DNA from: an uncultured Eubacterium sp.
Lineage (GTDB): Bacteria > Bacillota > Clostridia > Lachnospirales > Lachnospiraceae
DNA: 11,796 bases
Direction of reading: 5' to 3'
NCBI GenBank assembly: GCA_910586445.1
Contig: CAJUHV010000096.1
Location: forward strand, 1 to 11,796
A program made the position numbers and the translations under genes. Positions within the stretch are counted from its first letter, which is position 1. Every line of letters starts with the position of its first letter. The notes beneath the pieces are model-generated. The model had not been told where the DNA came from and made no database searches. It saw only the letters and a list, made by a program, of their open reading frames with translations. Positions 1-7,476 of the stretch are shown one piece after another.

Positions 1-21
1 CGGGCCTTTGCCCTATTGGAA

Positions 22-53
22 TCAAGATTTTGAACTTGTTTCGCAATTACCTA
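22..53 (+). repeat. REP-like interspersed repeat, left copy
   Basis: This 32-nt stretch begins TCAAGATT and ends GTTTCGCAATTACCTA. The same two blocks occur in opposite orientation at 11285-11325, where the middle is about 9 nt longer. The 16-nt block is identical in both copies. The right copy can form a stem (ATTGCGAA with TTCGCAAT), while this copy has lost most of that pairing. The arrangement suggests a palindromic interspersed repeat, but two copies do not show that it is genome-wide. Confidence 0.5.
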
Positions 54-222
54 ACCATCATACTAACAAAACAGATTGCAATAGTGATATGAACAATTTT
101 CTGCCTTACTATTCATACCACTATTATAATCATCATATACAGCCACATGTATGTATGAATCAGTTTTAATTACAAAATTTCAAACAATTATGCATATAGA
201 ACTCAACCACATAGGCCATGCT

Positions 223-768
223 TTATACAGGCTGCAGCTTCGCCAGTCTCTCCACTGCCTCCACGGAAAGTTTTGACACTTTTGCAATTTTCTCCAAATC
301 TGTCTTACCCGTTTCCAGCATTCTGAACACCACCGCTTCTCTTTCTTCCTGAACCTCCTCTTCCGCCCATTTCTTTGCAAGTTCCTCCATAGCCTCACTC
401 ATAGCTTTCACTCCTTCCTCAGTTCTCTTAAAATAACGGACTCTTTCTGCCAGTATCCCATAATGCATATCACCTGCTTCCGTACAGAAAAAATCATGCA
501 TCAGCCTGCCCATCGGATCATCGCCGCGGTATGTGCCATTCACATACAGTATATGCGAAGCTTCCCCAAACGGCAGCCCTGTTTCTTCCACCATCCGGTC
601 AATATGGTACACTGGCAGGCCCATTCCAAACAGATTGCAGTATTTCCTGTCTTTTCCTCTCCCGGTCTTTTTCCATCCCCTGTCCCTTTCTTCCAAATTA
701 TCATAACACAAAATTTCCACTGTTTCAATTTCATCTGCTGCAGTTCCTATACCTACATGTAGTTTCAT
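223..768 (-). pseudogene. Rpn-family PD-(D/E)XK nuclease/transposase, C-terminal remnant
   Basis: The protein is 181 aa from the first ATG. From about residue 46 onward it reads like the C-terminal half of Rpn/PDDEXK-family putative transposases. Markers are FGMGLPVYHI, the block ILYVNGTYRGDDPMGRLMHDF near residues 73-93, a helix rich in Glu and Lys (EELAKKWAEEEVQEEREAV), and the typical ending LEKIAKVSKLSVEAVERLAKL. Family members are usually near 300 aa with the nuclease core in the N-terminal half. That core is absent, and the first ~45 residues do not resemble the family. There is no ribosome binding site before 768, and the frame stays open past it into the end of the recombinase gene. 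I infer a gene truncated on its 5' side, perhaps by integration of the neighbouring recombinase element, and probably inactive. The family call is from recognition only. Confidence 0.6.
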
Positions 769-871
769 TTGCCATATTTTACAAAGTATATACCCGCGAG
801 CGCTGAGATGACTGGCAAATAATTGTGCTCTCAGGTATAAATCAGTCAGAGACCGCAGCAGCCCGCCGGCC
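769..871. other. Gap between Rpn remnant and recombinase operon; candidate element end
   Basis: In TndX/TnpX-type elements the recombinase genes lie close to one end, so the attachment junction is expected here. The sequence shows two 6-nt modules, each present twice in inverted form and in swapped order: CTGAGA (803-808) and TGACTG (809-814), then TCTCAG (829-834) and CAGTCA (843-848). These could be recombinase half-sites. The crossover point cannot be fixed because the other element end is not recognised in the window. Confidence 0.3.
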
Positions 872-2419
872 TTATTTCCAGTAAATTTCCACTTCTCCGC
901 CCGGATTTACCACAATCCTGCTGACCAGCGATTGCAGAATCTCTTTTGTAAGCTCCTGGCCAGGGCAGGTTTCCATCCTTTTCCCGCCTGTCTGCTCTGC
1001 CCTTTCATTGCCGGCCTCCTGCAGGTTCTGAATCTTTTCATCCAGAACCTGCTCCTGGCTGGCATATTTTTCATCCAGAACTGCTATTTCCTTCTTTCTG
1101 TCCAGATACGTCTCCTTATCCAGTTTCCCCTCCGCATAATCCTCATACAGTCCGATCCTGTCATCCATCAGCCGTTTCCGTTTATTCGCCGTCCTGTCCC
1201 TTTCCTTCTGCAGCTGCAGGATTTCGCTCCGCCCTTTGCTGACAAGCTGCCGGATTTCCTTTTCCTGTTCCCGGAGCATGTCTATCTTCTTTGAAATTTC
1301 TTTTGAAACGGTATCTTTCAAACCGGCTTCTTCCACCCTGACGGATACACATCCGCCATCAGGCCGGTACCGCGCATTTGTGCAGAGGAACCGCCTGTTT
1401 TCTGCTTTGCCTTTCACAAGCCTTCCCCCGCAGCAGCTGCAGTATAAAATACCCGTAAATATGCTGCCCGCCTTTTTCTTCGGGCCTTTCACATTGCTCT
1501 TTATTACGGCTCTTGCCTTTGCGTACAGTTCCCTGCTGACCAGGGCTTCATGCGTGTCCTCTATTACAACACGCTCTTTTTCCGGTATCTGTTTCACCCT
1601 GTCACTGCCCACTTTTACAACATGCGACTTGTATGTCTCGGTATCACCTGTATAAATACGGTTGATCAGGATATTGCGCACGGATTCATAAGACCAGAAT
1701 TCGCGCACTTTATAATTGGGACGTACAGGTGCAAGATATTTTGACGGTGTGGTAACTTTTTCTTCGTTCATAAGCCTCGCAATCTGCGTAACTGTATTGC
1801 CGTCGGCTGCAAGCTGGAATATGCGTCTCACAATATCCGCCGCTTCACCATCCGCCACAATTGTATTTTTTCTTTCCCCCTTTTTATATCCAAACGGTAC
1901 GGCTCCATACACATATTCACCGCCGGCCTTTTTTAAATGTACGGCTGATGAGATCTTTTTGGAAATATCCCTGCTGTAGCACTCATTCATCAGGTTCCGG
2001 ATTGCAGTGTCAAGGCCGATCGTTGTTTCCCCCGATTCTTTTGAATCATAATGGTCATTCACGGAAATGACCCTCACGCCATAATAGGGGAACACATATT
2101 CCAGATAATAGCCGGTTTCCAGATAATTCCTGCCAAGCCTTGACAGATCTTTGACAATGATCGTTCCCACGCTGCCTGCTTTCACCATATGCATCAGCTC
2201 CTGGAATCCCGGACGGTTAAAATCCGTCCCGCTGTAACCGTCATCCACACATTCCCGGCTTTCCTGCCTGATCCCATGCCTCTGGCAGTAATCCCGGATG
2301 CATTCCCTCTGGGACGAAATGCTGTTGCTCTCATCTTTTCCGTCATCATCTGCCAGCGAAAGCCGCAGATATGCCAGCGTTGCCCGCTCTGTATCCTGCC
2401 TATGCCTCTTTTGCGGCAT
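872..2419 (-). CDS. Large serine recombinase 1 (third gene of the trio)
   Basis: This is a 515-aa site-specific DNA recombinase that would act on attachment sites through a 5'-phosphoserine intermediate. The N-terminal resolvase domain has the nucleophile in YLRLS (Ser21) and the catalytic-helix motif VKDLSRLGRNYLETG. A recombinase domain follows (AVPFGYKKG onward). Next comes a zinc ribbon with paired cysteines (CSCC, then C further on at FLCTN and GGC). The C-terminus is a charged coiled-coil tail. An upstream in-frame ATG exists at 2443. I chose 2419 because AGGAGG lies nine bases before it, and the longer start has no such site. The gene overlaps the stop of recombinase 2 by 20 nt, and its ribosome binding site is inside that gene, which implies translational coupling. 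The active site looks intact. It is the shortest and last-translated of the three. Confidence 0.93.
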   Translation of the reverse strand: MPQKRHRQDTERATLAYLRLSLADDDGKDESNSISSQRECIRDYCQRHGIRQESRECVDDGYSGTDFNRPGFQELMHMVKAGSVGTIIVKDLSRLGRNYLETGYYLEYVFPYYGVRVISVNDHYDSKESGETTIGLDTAIRNLMNECYSRDISKKISSAVHLKKAGGEYVYGAVPFGYKKGERKNTIVADGEAADIVRRIFQLAADGNTVTQIARLMNEEKVTTPSKYLAPVRPNYKVREFWSYESVRNILINRIYTGDTETYKSHVVKVGSDRVKQIPEKERVVIEDTHEALVSRELYAKARAVIKSNVKGPKKKAGSIFTGILYCSCCGGRLVKGKAENRRFLCTNARYRPDGGCVSVRVEEAGLKDTVSKEISKKIDMLREQEKEIRQLVSKGRSEILQLQKERDRTANKRKRLMDDRIGLYEDYAEGKLDKETYLDRKKEIAVLDEKYASQEQVLDEKIQNLQEAGNERAEQTGGKRMETCPGQELTKEILQSLVSRIVVNPGGEVEIYWK

Positions 2420-4100
2420 TTGCAGACACCTCCTCACATTCATGCCTGATCAGCATGTCCCTGTACTCATCCTTAAATGTAAAAACAATCTCCACTTTCC
2501 GGCCATCATATACATTTATCCTGTCTACCAGGCATTCTACCAGTTCCCGGTCAAGCCTGCCTTTCTCCCTGAATTCTTTTATCTTCCCTATCCACCGTTC
2601 AGCCATTGAAACAGTCTGTACAAACCGCTCCCTGTCAGTTTCTGCCTCTTTCAGCTCTGTTTCCATCTGCCGAGCCGCCTGGTCATACCGTTGCTTAATA
2701 TACAAATATTCCTCTTTATCAATCGTCCCTTCATTATAATTCAAAAGAAGCTGTTCCAGCTTTGCGGCCTGCGCTGCCTGTTTCTGCCGGATGCTTCGAA
2801 CCGCCCCGTCTTCACGCCCGGTATCCGGCCGGCTATCCCTGCATTTCAGGAACTGCTCCAGTTCCAGTGCAAGCTGTATCTGCAGCCTGACTGCATTTTC
2901 AATCTTTTCAAGCAGGGTTTCCTGCGCGATATAATGATTGGAACAGGAAACTTTGCCTGACCTTGTGTAAAGACTGCACTGGTAAAATATTCGCGGCGGC
3001 AGGCTGCTTGCAGTCCGCTGGAGGCGCTTCATTGTCCCCATGAGGGACCCGCAGTCTCCGCAGAACACTTTTCCCCGCAGTATCTGCTTTTGAAAATCAG
3101 TAGTGGAACTGCGTTTCTGGTATCCCGCCCGTACATTCCTCTCTTCCTCCAGAATATCCTGCACCTGCCGGAATGTATCTTCGTCGATGATTGCAGGATG
3201 CGCATGATAAACATACTGCCAGTTTTCCCTCCCCTGCTTCGTCTTCTTCTGCCCCTCTTTTGCTATTTTTCCATAAATCCGGCATCCGGTGTATGTCTCG
3301 TTTTTCAATACAAACGCAACCGTTTTATGTGTCCATGCCGCTGTCCTGTGCCTTTCATCACGGGACATTCCACGAAGGAACCGCAGCCGTCCGGGGCTTG
3401 GAATCCCCTGTCTGTTCAGTTCCACTGATATGCTGTAATTGGATGCCCCTGCAAGCTTCTTTTCAAAAATCATCCGGACAATGCCTTCTGTTTCCAGATC
3501 CGGCGTATACGTATTCCTGTCTGCATCCCGCAGATACCCGTAAGGGATGCTGCCCACGGGCGGAAGGTATTCGCCCTTTGCCATAAGCGTATGTATGGAA
3601 GTCCTGATTTTTCCGGAAATATCCCTTGCATACATCTCATTTACAATATTTGAAAACGGGACTGCAATCCCGTCATTCCCGCTTTCTTCGTTTTTAAGGC
3701 TGTCATAATGATTGTTTACTGCGATAAACCGCACCCCGCCTGCTGGAAAAATCCTTTCCAGATATTCACTCGTTTCCAGGTAATTGCGGCCAAAACGGCT
3801 CAGATCCTTTACTATGATGCAGTTGATCCGCCCGTCCTGCACATCCCGGATCATATGTTCAAAGCCGGGCCTGTGAAAATTTGTCCCTGTCGCCCCGTTA
3901 TCCACATACGTATCCGCCACCTGCACATTTTCTTCATGCGACAAATATTCTAGGCATATTTTTTTCTGGTTCCCTATGGAATTCTGCTCCTGCTCCCGTT
4001 CATCCTCTTCTGAAAGCCTTAAATAAACCCCGGCAAGGAACTGCTCCTGACTTATGCCTGCCGCTTCTTCTTTTTTTACTTTTCTTGCTGTTCGCGCCAT
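2400..4100 (-). CDS. Large serine recombinase 2 (middle gene of the trio)
   Basis: This is a 566-aa serine recombinase of the TndX/TnpX-like class. The resolvase domain has YLRLS with nucleophile Ser30, and VKDLSRFGRNYLETS carries the conserved catalytic arginines. The recombinase domain contains VGSIPYGYLR. The zinc ribbon is FCGDCGSLMG with later cysteines in FYQCS and VSCSN. A Gln/Glu/Lys-rich coiled coil makes up the last ~170 residues. A GTG at 4109 could extend the frame by three codons, but it lies within the AAAGGGG ribosome binding site. The ATG at 4100 is correctly spaced (8 nt) and is preferred. It starts 14 nt after the stop of recombinase 3, and its own last codons hold the ribosome binding site and start of recombinase 1. 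It looks intact. Confidence 0.93.
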   Translation of the reverse strand: MARTARKVKKEEAAGISQEQFLAGVYLRLSEEDEREQEQNSIGNQKKICLEYLSHEENVQVADTYVDNGATGTNFHRPGFEHMIRDVQDGRINCIIVKDLSRFGRNYLETSEYLERIFPAGGVRFIAVNNHYDSLKNEESGNDGIAVPFSNIVNEMYARDISGKIRTSIHTLMAKGEYLPPVGSIPYGYLRDADRNTYTPDLETEGIVRMIFEKKLAGASNYSISVELNRQGIPSPGRLRFLRGMSRDERHRTAAWTHKTVAFVLKNETYTGCRIYGKIAKEGQKKTKQGRENWQYVYHAHPAIIDEDTFRQVQDILEEERNVRAGYQKRSSTTDFQKQILRGKVFCGDCGSLMGTMKRLQRTASSLPPRIFYQCSLYTRSGKVSCSNHYIAQETLLEKIENAVRLQIQLALELEQFLKCRDSRPDTGREDGAVRSIRQKQAAQAAKLEQLLLNYNEGTIDKEEYLYIKQRYDQAARQMETELKEAETDRERFVQTVSMAERWIGKIKEFREKGRLDRELVECLVDRINVYDGRKVEIVFTFKDEYRDMLIRHECEEVSANAAKEA

Positions 4101-4114
4101 TTGCCGCACCCCTT

Positions 4115-5761
4115 TCAGACTGCTTCTGCAGAAAAATCATGTTCTTTCCCGGTTGTTTTCAGATATCCCTGTATCTGGGCAAGCTCATCACAGAAGTTAA
4201 AATACACTTCTACCCGTTTATCGTCAAACACCTCTATCCGGTTGACCAGCGTTACAACAAGCTCCCTGTCCAGATCTGTCACATTCCGGTTCTTTTTAAA
4301 AAGCTGCATCCAGGAACAGTCCAGGCTGCTTTCCCTTAACGAATCCTCCAGTTCCCGCTCAAGCGCCTTTACCGCCTCCTGTGTCTTCGCAATCTTGGCT
4401 GTATAGCTCTGCCGCATTGCAGAAAACTCTTCCTTTGTAATAACGCCCTCCGTCATATGTTCATAAAGCTTCATGCGGAAGTGCTGCTGCGACTCCAGCT
4501 CCTTTGTTTTCTGTGCTATGAGGTTTTCCAGCCTGTGCACTTTCCTGTTCAGTATCTCACTGTTTCCAATCCGCTGCAGAAATTCCTCTGTTTCAACAAC
4601 CAGCGCCACCTGAAGCTGTACTGCTTTCAAAATCTTATCATGCAGGACATCCGCTGCCATGCTGTGGCTGCTGCATCCCTGCTTTTTCTTGTTTGCGCTG
4701 CAGACATAATAGCAGAACTCCTTTCTGCCGCGCTTCACCACGCGCCGTATCATCGAAGCATGGCAGTCCCCGCAGAACAGGATCCCCGACAGCGGATAAA
4801 CCTTATCCTGTTTCGGCGATGTCCTTGCATCGCGCTCCGCCAACCTTGCGACAGTCTCAAATACTTCATGGGATACGATTGCTTCATGCGCACCCTGTAC
4901 AATGACCCACTCGCCGCGTTCCTTTTCCTGCATTTTCTTCACTTTGTAATTCGGCGTGCTCCGCTTGCCCTGCTCCAGATCGCCTACATAAATGCGGTTT
5001 GTGAGAATCCGTCGGATGGTGGCCGCTCCCCATGCGCTCTGCGTCCTTTCCTTAAATCCGCTTCTGTAATTCAGCCCGATGCTTTTCTTATATTCGCTTG
5101 GTGAAAGGAAGCCGAACTGGTTCAGATAATCTGCGATCTTCTGGCAGGAATATCCTGCGATCCGCCTCGCAAAAATCAGCCTCACCACATCAGCCGCCGT
5201 TTCATCCACAACAAGCCGGTGCCTGTCCGCCGGTGACTTTAAATATCCAAAAGCAGCAAAACTTCCAATAAACTCCCCTTTGGCCCGCTGCACCCGAAAC
5301 TGCCTGCGGAGTTTGTTGGAAAGCTCCCTGCAGTAAGAATCGTTAATCAGGTTTTTAAATGGAATCACAATTTCATCCGCCTGGTTTTTCTTTCCTGAGT
5401 CAATGCAGTCATTAACCGCAATAAAACGTATTCCCATAGCCGGAAAGATACGCTCAATATACTTTCCTGTTTCAATATAATCTCTGCCGAGACGGGATAA
5501 ATCCTTGACAATCACACAGTCTGCTTTTCCTTCCTCAAGCATCCGGAGCAGCTCCTTAAACCCGGGACGGTCGAAATTTGTCCCGGTATAGCCGTCATCC
5601 TGCTTTTCACCAGCCAGTGTGATATCGCCAGATGCAGACACAAACTCATGTATGAGCTTGCGCTGGTTGATAATGCTGTTGCTCTCGCCCTTGTCGCCGT
5701 CATCTTTTGACAGCCTGTAATATGCAACAGCCTGATAGACTTTTGATTTTTCTGATACCAT
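4115..5761 (-). CDS. Large serine recombinase 3 (promoter-proximal gene of the trio)
   Basis: This is a 548-aa serine recombinase. The resolvase domain shows YYRLS with nucleophile Ser18, and VKDLSRLGRDYIETG. The recombinase domain includes FAAFGYLKS. The zinc ribbon is LFCGDCHASM followed by YYVCS and GCSSH. The last ~150 residues are coiled coil. Two ATGs are available. The one at 5770 directly abuts GGGAGG, which is too close, while the one at 5761 is nine bases from it, so I start there. It is the first gene of the trio operon, about 70 nt downstream of a good promoter (5831-5859). The three proteins share architecture and motifs but differ clearly in sequence, so they are diverged paralogs, not recent duplicates. 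Their likely joint role is integration and excision of the element; the division of labour is unknown. Confidence 0.93.
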   Translation of the reverse strand: MVSEKSKVYQAVAYYRLSKDDGDKGESNSIINQRKLIHEFVSASGDITLAGEKQDDGYTGTNFDRPGFKELLRMLEEGKADCVIVKDLSRLGRDYIETGKYIERIFPAMGIRFIAVNDCIDSGKKNQADEIVIPFKNLINDSYCRELSNKLRRQFRVQRAKGEFIGSFAAFGYLKSPADRHRLVVDETAADVVRLIFARRIAGYSCQKIADYLNQFGFLSPSEYKKSIGLNYRSGFKERTQSAWGAATIRRILTNRIYVGDLEQGKRSTPNYKVKKMQEKERGEWVIVQGAHEAIVSHEVFETVARLAERDARTSPKQDKVYPLSGILFCGDCHASMIRRVVKRGRKEFCYYVCSANKKKQGCSSHSMAADVLHDKILKAVQLQVALVVETEEFLQRIGNSEILNRKVHRLENLIAQKTKELESQQHFRMKLYEHMTEGVITKEEFSAMRQSYTAKIAKTQEAVKALERELEDSLRESSLDCSWMQLFKKNRNVTDLDRELVVTLVNRIEVFDDKRVEVYFNFCDELAQIQGYLKTTGKEHDFSAEAV

Positions 5762-5830
5762 ACAGATCATCCTCCCGCATTATTCCACAGGAATCCGGTA
5801 TGGTGTCTGATTTTTTTATTGACCATCCTA

Positions 5831-5859
5831 ACTATATCATCTGTCCGAAGCCGCGTCAA
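5831..5859 (-). promoter_or_regulatory. Sigma-A promoter of the recombinase operon
   Basis: On the minus strand, TTGACG (5854-5859) and TATAGT (5831-5836) are separated by exactly 17 nt, each matching consensus at five of six bases. A TG sits one base before the -10, in the extended -10 position. Transcription would begin near 5824, giving a leader of about 60 nt before the start at 5761. Confidence 0.65.
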
Positions 5860-5903
5860 CCGTTTTCCTGCATAATTTTTTTCCTGTTTTTTCCAGCCTA
5901 TGG

Positions 5904-5940
5904 GGCAGCCCAGGCAGTCTGAGCTTCCTGGACTGCTGCC
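5904..5940. repeat. Strong hairpin upstream of recombinase promoter
   Basis: GGCAGC (5904-5909) pairs with GCTGCC (5935-5940). CCAGG (5910-5914) pairs with CCTGG (5927-5931), with a 3-nt bulge on the right arm. An alternative fold pairs GCAGTC (5914-5919) with GACTGC (5931-5936). On the plus strand it is followed by GGCTTTTAT, a weak T tract, but no plus-strand gene is seen upstream. It could be a terminator, or an operator or binding site 45-80 bp above the promoter. Confidence 0.4.
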
Positions 5941-5995
5941 GGCTTTTATCTGTATGGTTTCTTTATTTTTTATCTTTTACCGTTCAATATAAGGC

Positions 5996-6202
5996 TTAAT
6001 GATTCATCCTCATACAGTTTGCATAGGCAACCAGCCTGTCTGTCAGTGTTTCTTCCGTATCTGCATATTTGAGCACTACCTTTACGCCATCATCCTCATA
6101 CTCCCGCGGATTTTCAATCTGGTTTAGAAAATCCAGAATGCGCTCCCTTTTGGGCAGCGATGCATCTATCATAATCTCATGAATATCCCTGACTGCTCCC
6201 AT
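5996..6202 (-). CDS. DUF6870-like small protein
   Basis: This 68-aa acidic protein begins MGAVRDIHEI and contains LPKRERILDFLNQIENP and VKVVLKYADTEETLTDRL. This pattern (a short helix, an 'xxPKEERxxxFIxQIxNPYxY' block, then a strand ending in DTExTLxxRL) is what I recall for DUF6870 proteins encoded near recombinases and conjugation genes in Clostridia. The frame runs up to an ATG at 6265, but AAAGGA lies seven bases before the ATG at 6202, so I use that start. Its molecular function is unknown. It lies 137 nt upstream of the recombinase promoter in the same direction, so readthrough into the recombinase operon is possible unless the hairpin at 5904-5940 intervenes. Confidence 0.65.
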   Translation of the reverse strand: MGAVRDIHEIMIDASLPKRERILDFLNQIENPREYEDDGVKVVLKYADTEETLTDRLVAYANCMRMNH

Positions 6203-6626
6203 CTGCTTTTCCTTTCTTGCCTGTTTTTTATTTGTTTCTTCCTGTCCCTGTAACTCTCCGGTCAACGGCCATGTTTTTCATCAATCCTTTCACACACTGC
6301 AAATGAAATCTCTAATAATCAGCACATTTTGCATTTTCTGTTTCTACAAAAAATCGTCTATAAGCCAGCAGAATCTTTCTGCTAACTATTTTTTCCATTT
6401 CTAATCAGTTTATTCAAAAAACGGCATTCTTGAAATAATGCCATTCAAAATTAAAAGATCAAAAGCTGTATTTGGCCACGCATCCCCAACTTATGCACAA
6501 AATATAGGAAAAGCATTTTATACATGCTCCTGCTGTGCAGGGAATCATCCAGGCGCTTCTGGTAAAAGCCTCATAACCTTCCGGCTCTATCCTGTCCACA
6601 GATAGCTGCATTCCGCAGAAGTATCA
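6203..6626. other. Intergenic stretch with two hairpins, no clear gene
   Basis: The stretch holds a minus-strand terminator (6416-6442) and a second perfect 7-bp hairpin at 6367-6383 (AGCAGAA, loop TCT, TTCTGCT). On the plus strand that hairpin is followed five bases later by a run of six Ts. A minus-strand 50-codon frame from ATG 6611 to stop 6459 begins MQLSVDRIEPEGYEAF and ends 17 nt before the terminator. It has no ribosome binding site and no relative I recognise, so I do not call it a gene. Confidence 0.4.
6416..6442 (-). terminator. Rho-independent terminator, minus strand
   Basis: Read on the minus strand, GGCATT, an 8-nt loop and AATGCC are followed by G and six Ts (plus-strand As 6416-6421). 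The stem is short (6 bp) but the T tract is good. It would end transcripts coming from the sigma-like gene and the small ORF at 6627-6809. Confidence 0.5.
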
Positions 6627-6809
6627 TTATACCGGCCTGCCATCACCGCAGACAGCCTGCACCACATAAGCTGTTTTGACCTGTGTTTCCCGCTCCCTTT
6701 CAAAGATCACCGCGACACGAATCATGCTGCTCCGGCCTGCCGGAACGTACCTGGATGACTGATATGCAGTTGTCATGGTGCAGTGCAGTCTTTCTGCCTG
6801 ATCATGCAT
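6627..6809 (-). CDS. Small hypothetical protein, 60 aa
   Basis: The protein begins MHDQAERLHC and contains RYVPAGRSSMIRVAVIFERE and TAYVVQAVCGDGRPV, with a hydrophobic VAVIF strand-like segment. I do not recognise the family. Support for a real gene is a purine-rich AGAGGGG (6820-6826) ten bases before the ATG. It also lies in line with the sigma-like gene 68 nt upstream, and a terminator follows on the same strand. A perfect inverted repeat (6790-6797 with 6812-6819) places the start codon in a 14-nt hairpin loop. It may be a remnant of a longer protein. Confidence 0.35.
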   Translation of the reverse strand: MHDQAERLHCTMTTAYQSSRYVPAGRSSMIRVAVIFERERETQVKTAYVVQAVCGDGRPV

Positions 6810-6819
6810 ATGCAGAAAG
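6790..6819 (-). promoter_or_regulatory. Hairpin with start codon in its loop
   Basis: CTTTCTGC (6790-6797) and GCAGAAAG (6812-6819) form a perfect 8-bp inverted repeat with a 14-nt loop that contains the ATG at 6807-6809. The ribosome binding site AGAGGGG lies immediately outside the stem. Such a fold in the mRNA could modulate initiation of the 60-aa ORF. Confidence 0.35.
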
Positions 6820-6877
6820 CCCCTCTACTTATTTAACCGTCAGGAACTCCTTCCTGCCGAAAAATTTTTCAAAAAAA

Positions 6878-7311
6878 TTACAGCATATCTTTCAGCGTTT
6901 CTAAAATCCTGTACTTCTGTGACTGCAGCGTTGTCCGGGCAAGCCCCATTTTTTCTGCAAGCTGTGTCTCACTGATTTCCATATAGAAAAGAAAATAGAT
7001 GATCCCAAGCTCTTTCTCTGTCAGCATATGTTGAGCCCCATTCAGTTTTTCCAGCATGACATCGCGGATTGCCGCATCTTCCACAGACTCCTCTTCCTCT
7101 ATAAACTGCTTTTCCGCCTCTATGAGCCGCTCGTAGGAATCCTCCCTGCCTGGAATAACTATGACTTCCCCGGTTTTCCTGTCTATCCGCCGTTGTTCCC
7201 TTTTCAGATCATGGGTAAAATACCTTTGCCTTTCATATAAGCTGTATAGAGTTCTCTGCTAACCTCGTAATTCTTTCCATCCAGTGATATATAATATTTT
7301 TGTACTTCCAT
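6878..7311 (-). pseudogene. Sigma-70 region 4-like regulator, one frameshift
   Basis: Joined across one lost base, the product is about 144 aa. It begins MEVQKYYISLDGKNYEVSRE, continues RYFTHDLKREQRR, has an acidic centre (EKQFIEEEESVEDAAIRDVM), and ends in a helix-turn-helix, ISETQLAEKMGLARTTLQSQ. This matches the short sigma-factor-like proteins common on Firmicutes integrative elements, which lack a clear region 2. The reading frame breaks at 7225-7227: GGC AAA GG TAT would read K-G-K-R-Y-F-T-H-D if the AAA run had one more A. As sequenced, translation from 7311 stops after 36 codons, and the C-terminal 68 aa remain open from an internal ATG at 7084. The ribosome binding site AAGGAG is nine bases before 7311 and lies in a perfect hairpin. 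It is either a pseudogene or a sequencing error. Confidence 0.65.
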
Positions 7312-7320
7312 TCGTATTTT

Positions 7321-7362
7321 CTCCTTCTGATTTTTATTCAAAGCATTTAAAATCAGAAGGAG
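7321..7362 (-). promoter_or_regulatory. Perfect 14-bp hairpin covering the sigma-like gene's ribosome binding site
   Basis: CTCCTTCTGATTTT (7321-7334) and AAAATCAGAAGGAG (7349-7362) are exact reverse complements with a 14-nt loop. Because the arms are reverse complements, the minus-strand mRNA has the anti-SD arm first and then the arm containing AGAAGGAG, ending nine bases before the ATG at 7311. In the folded RNA the ribosome binding site is fully paired. It could act as a translational switch, or as an operator for a dimeric repressor. Confidence 0.6.
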
Positions 7363-7476
7363 GCGCTCTTGGTTGACAAATACTCGTATAATATAAGAAA
7401 AAAAGAATGTTATTCATGCATATCCCAAACAGCACAAATAACATCCGAAATGCTGATATTATCTAAACCCGATACC

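Noticed and set aside
2420..2443. Longer start for recombinase 1 at 2443
   Set aside because: The ATG at 2419 has AGGAGG nine bases upstream; the 2443 start has no such site and lies deeper inside recombinase 2.
4101..4109. GTG start for recombinase 2 at 4109
   Set aside because: The GTG is part of the AAAGGGGTG ribosome binding site for the ATG at 4100.
932..5104. Many plus-strand open frames of 60-215 codons opposite the recombinases
   Set aside because: They are antisense shadows of three well-supported minus-strand genes, lack ribosome binding sites and show no recognisable domains.
6459..6611. 50-codon minus-strand frame just before a terminator
   Set aside because: It has no ribosome binding site and no recognisable relative; position alone is not enough.
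7373..7392. TTGACA and TATAAT on the plus strand, suggesting a promoter
   Set aside because: The two hexamers are only 8 nt apart, too close for a sigma-A promoter, and no plus-strand gene follows directly.
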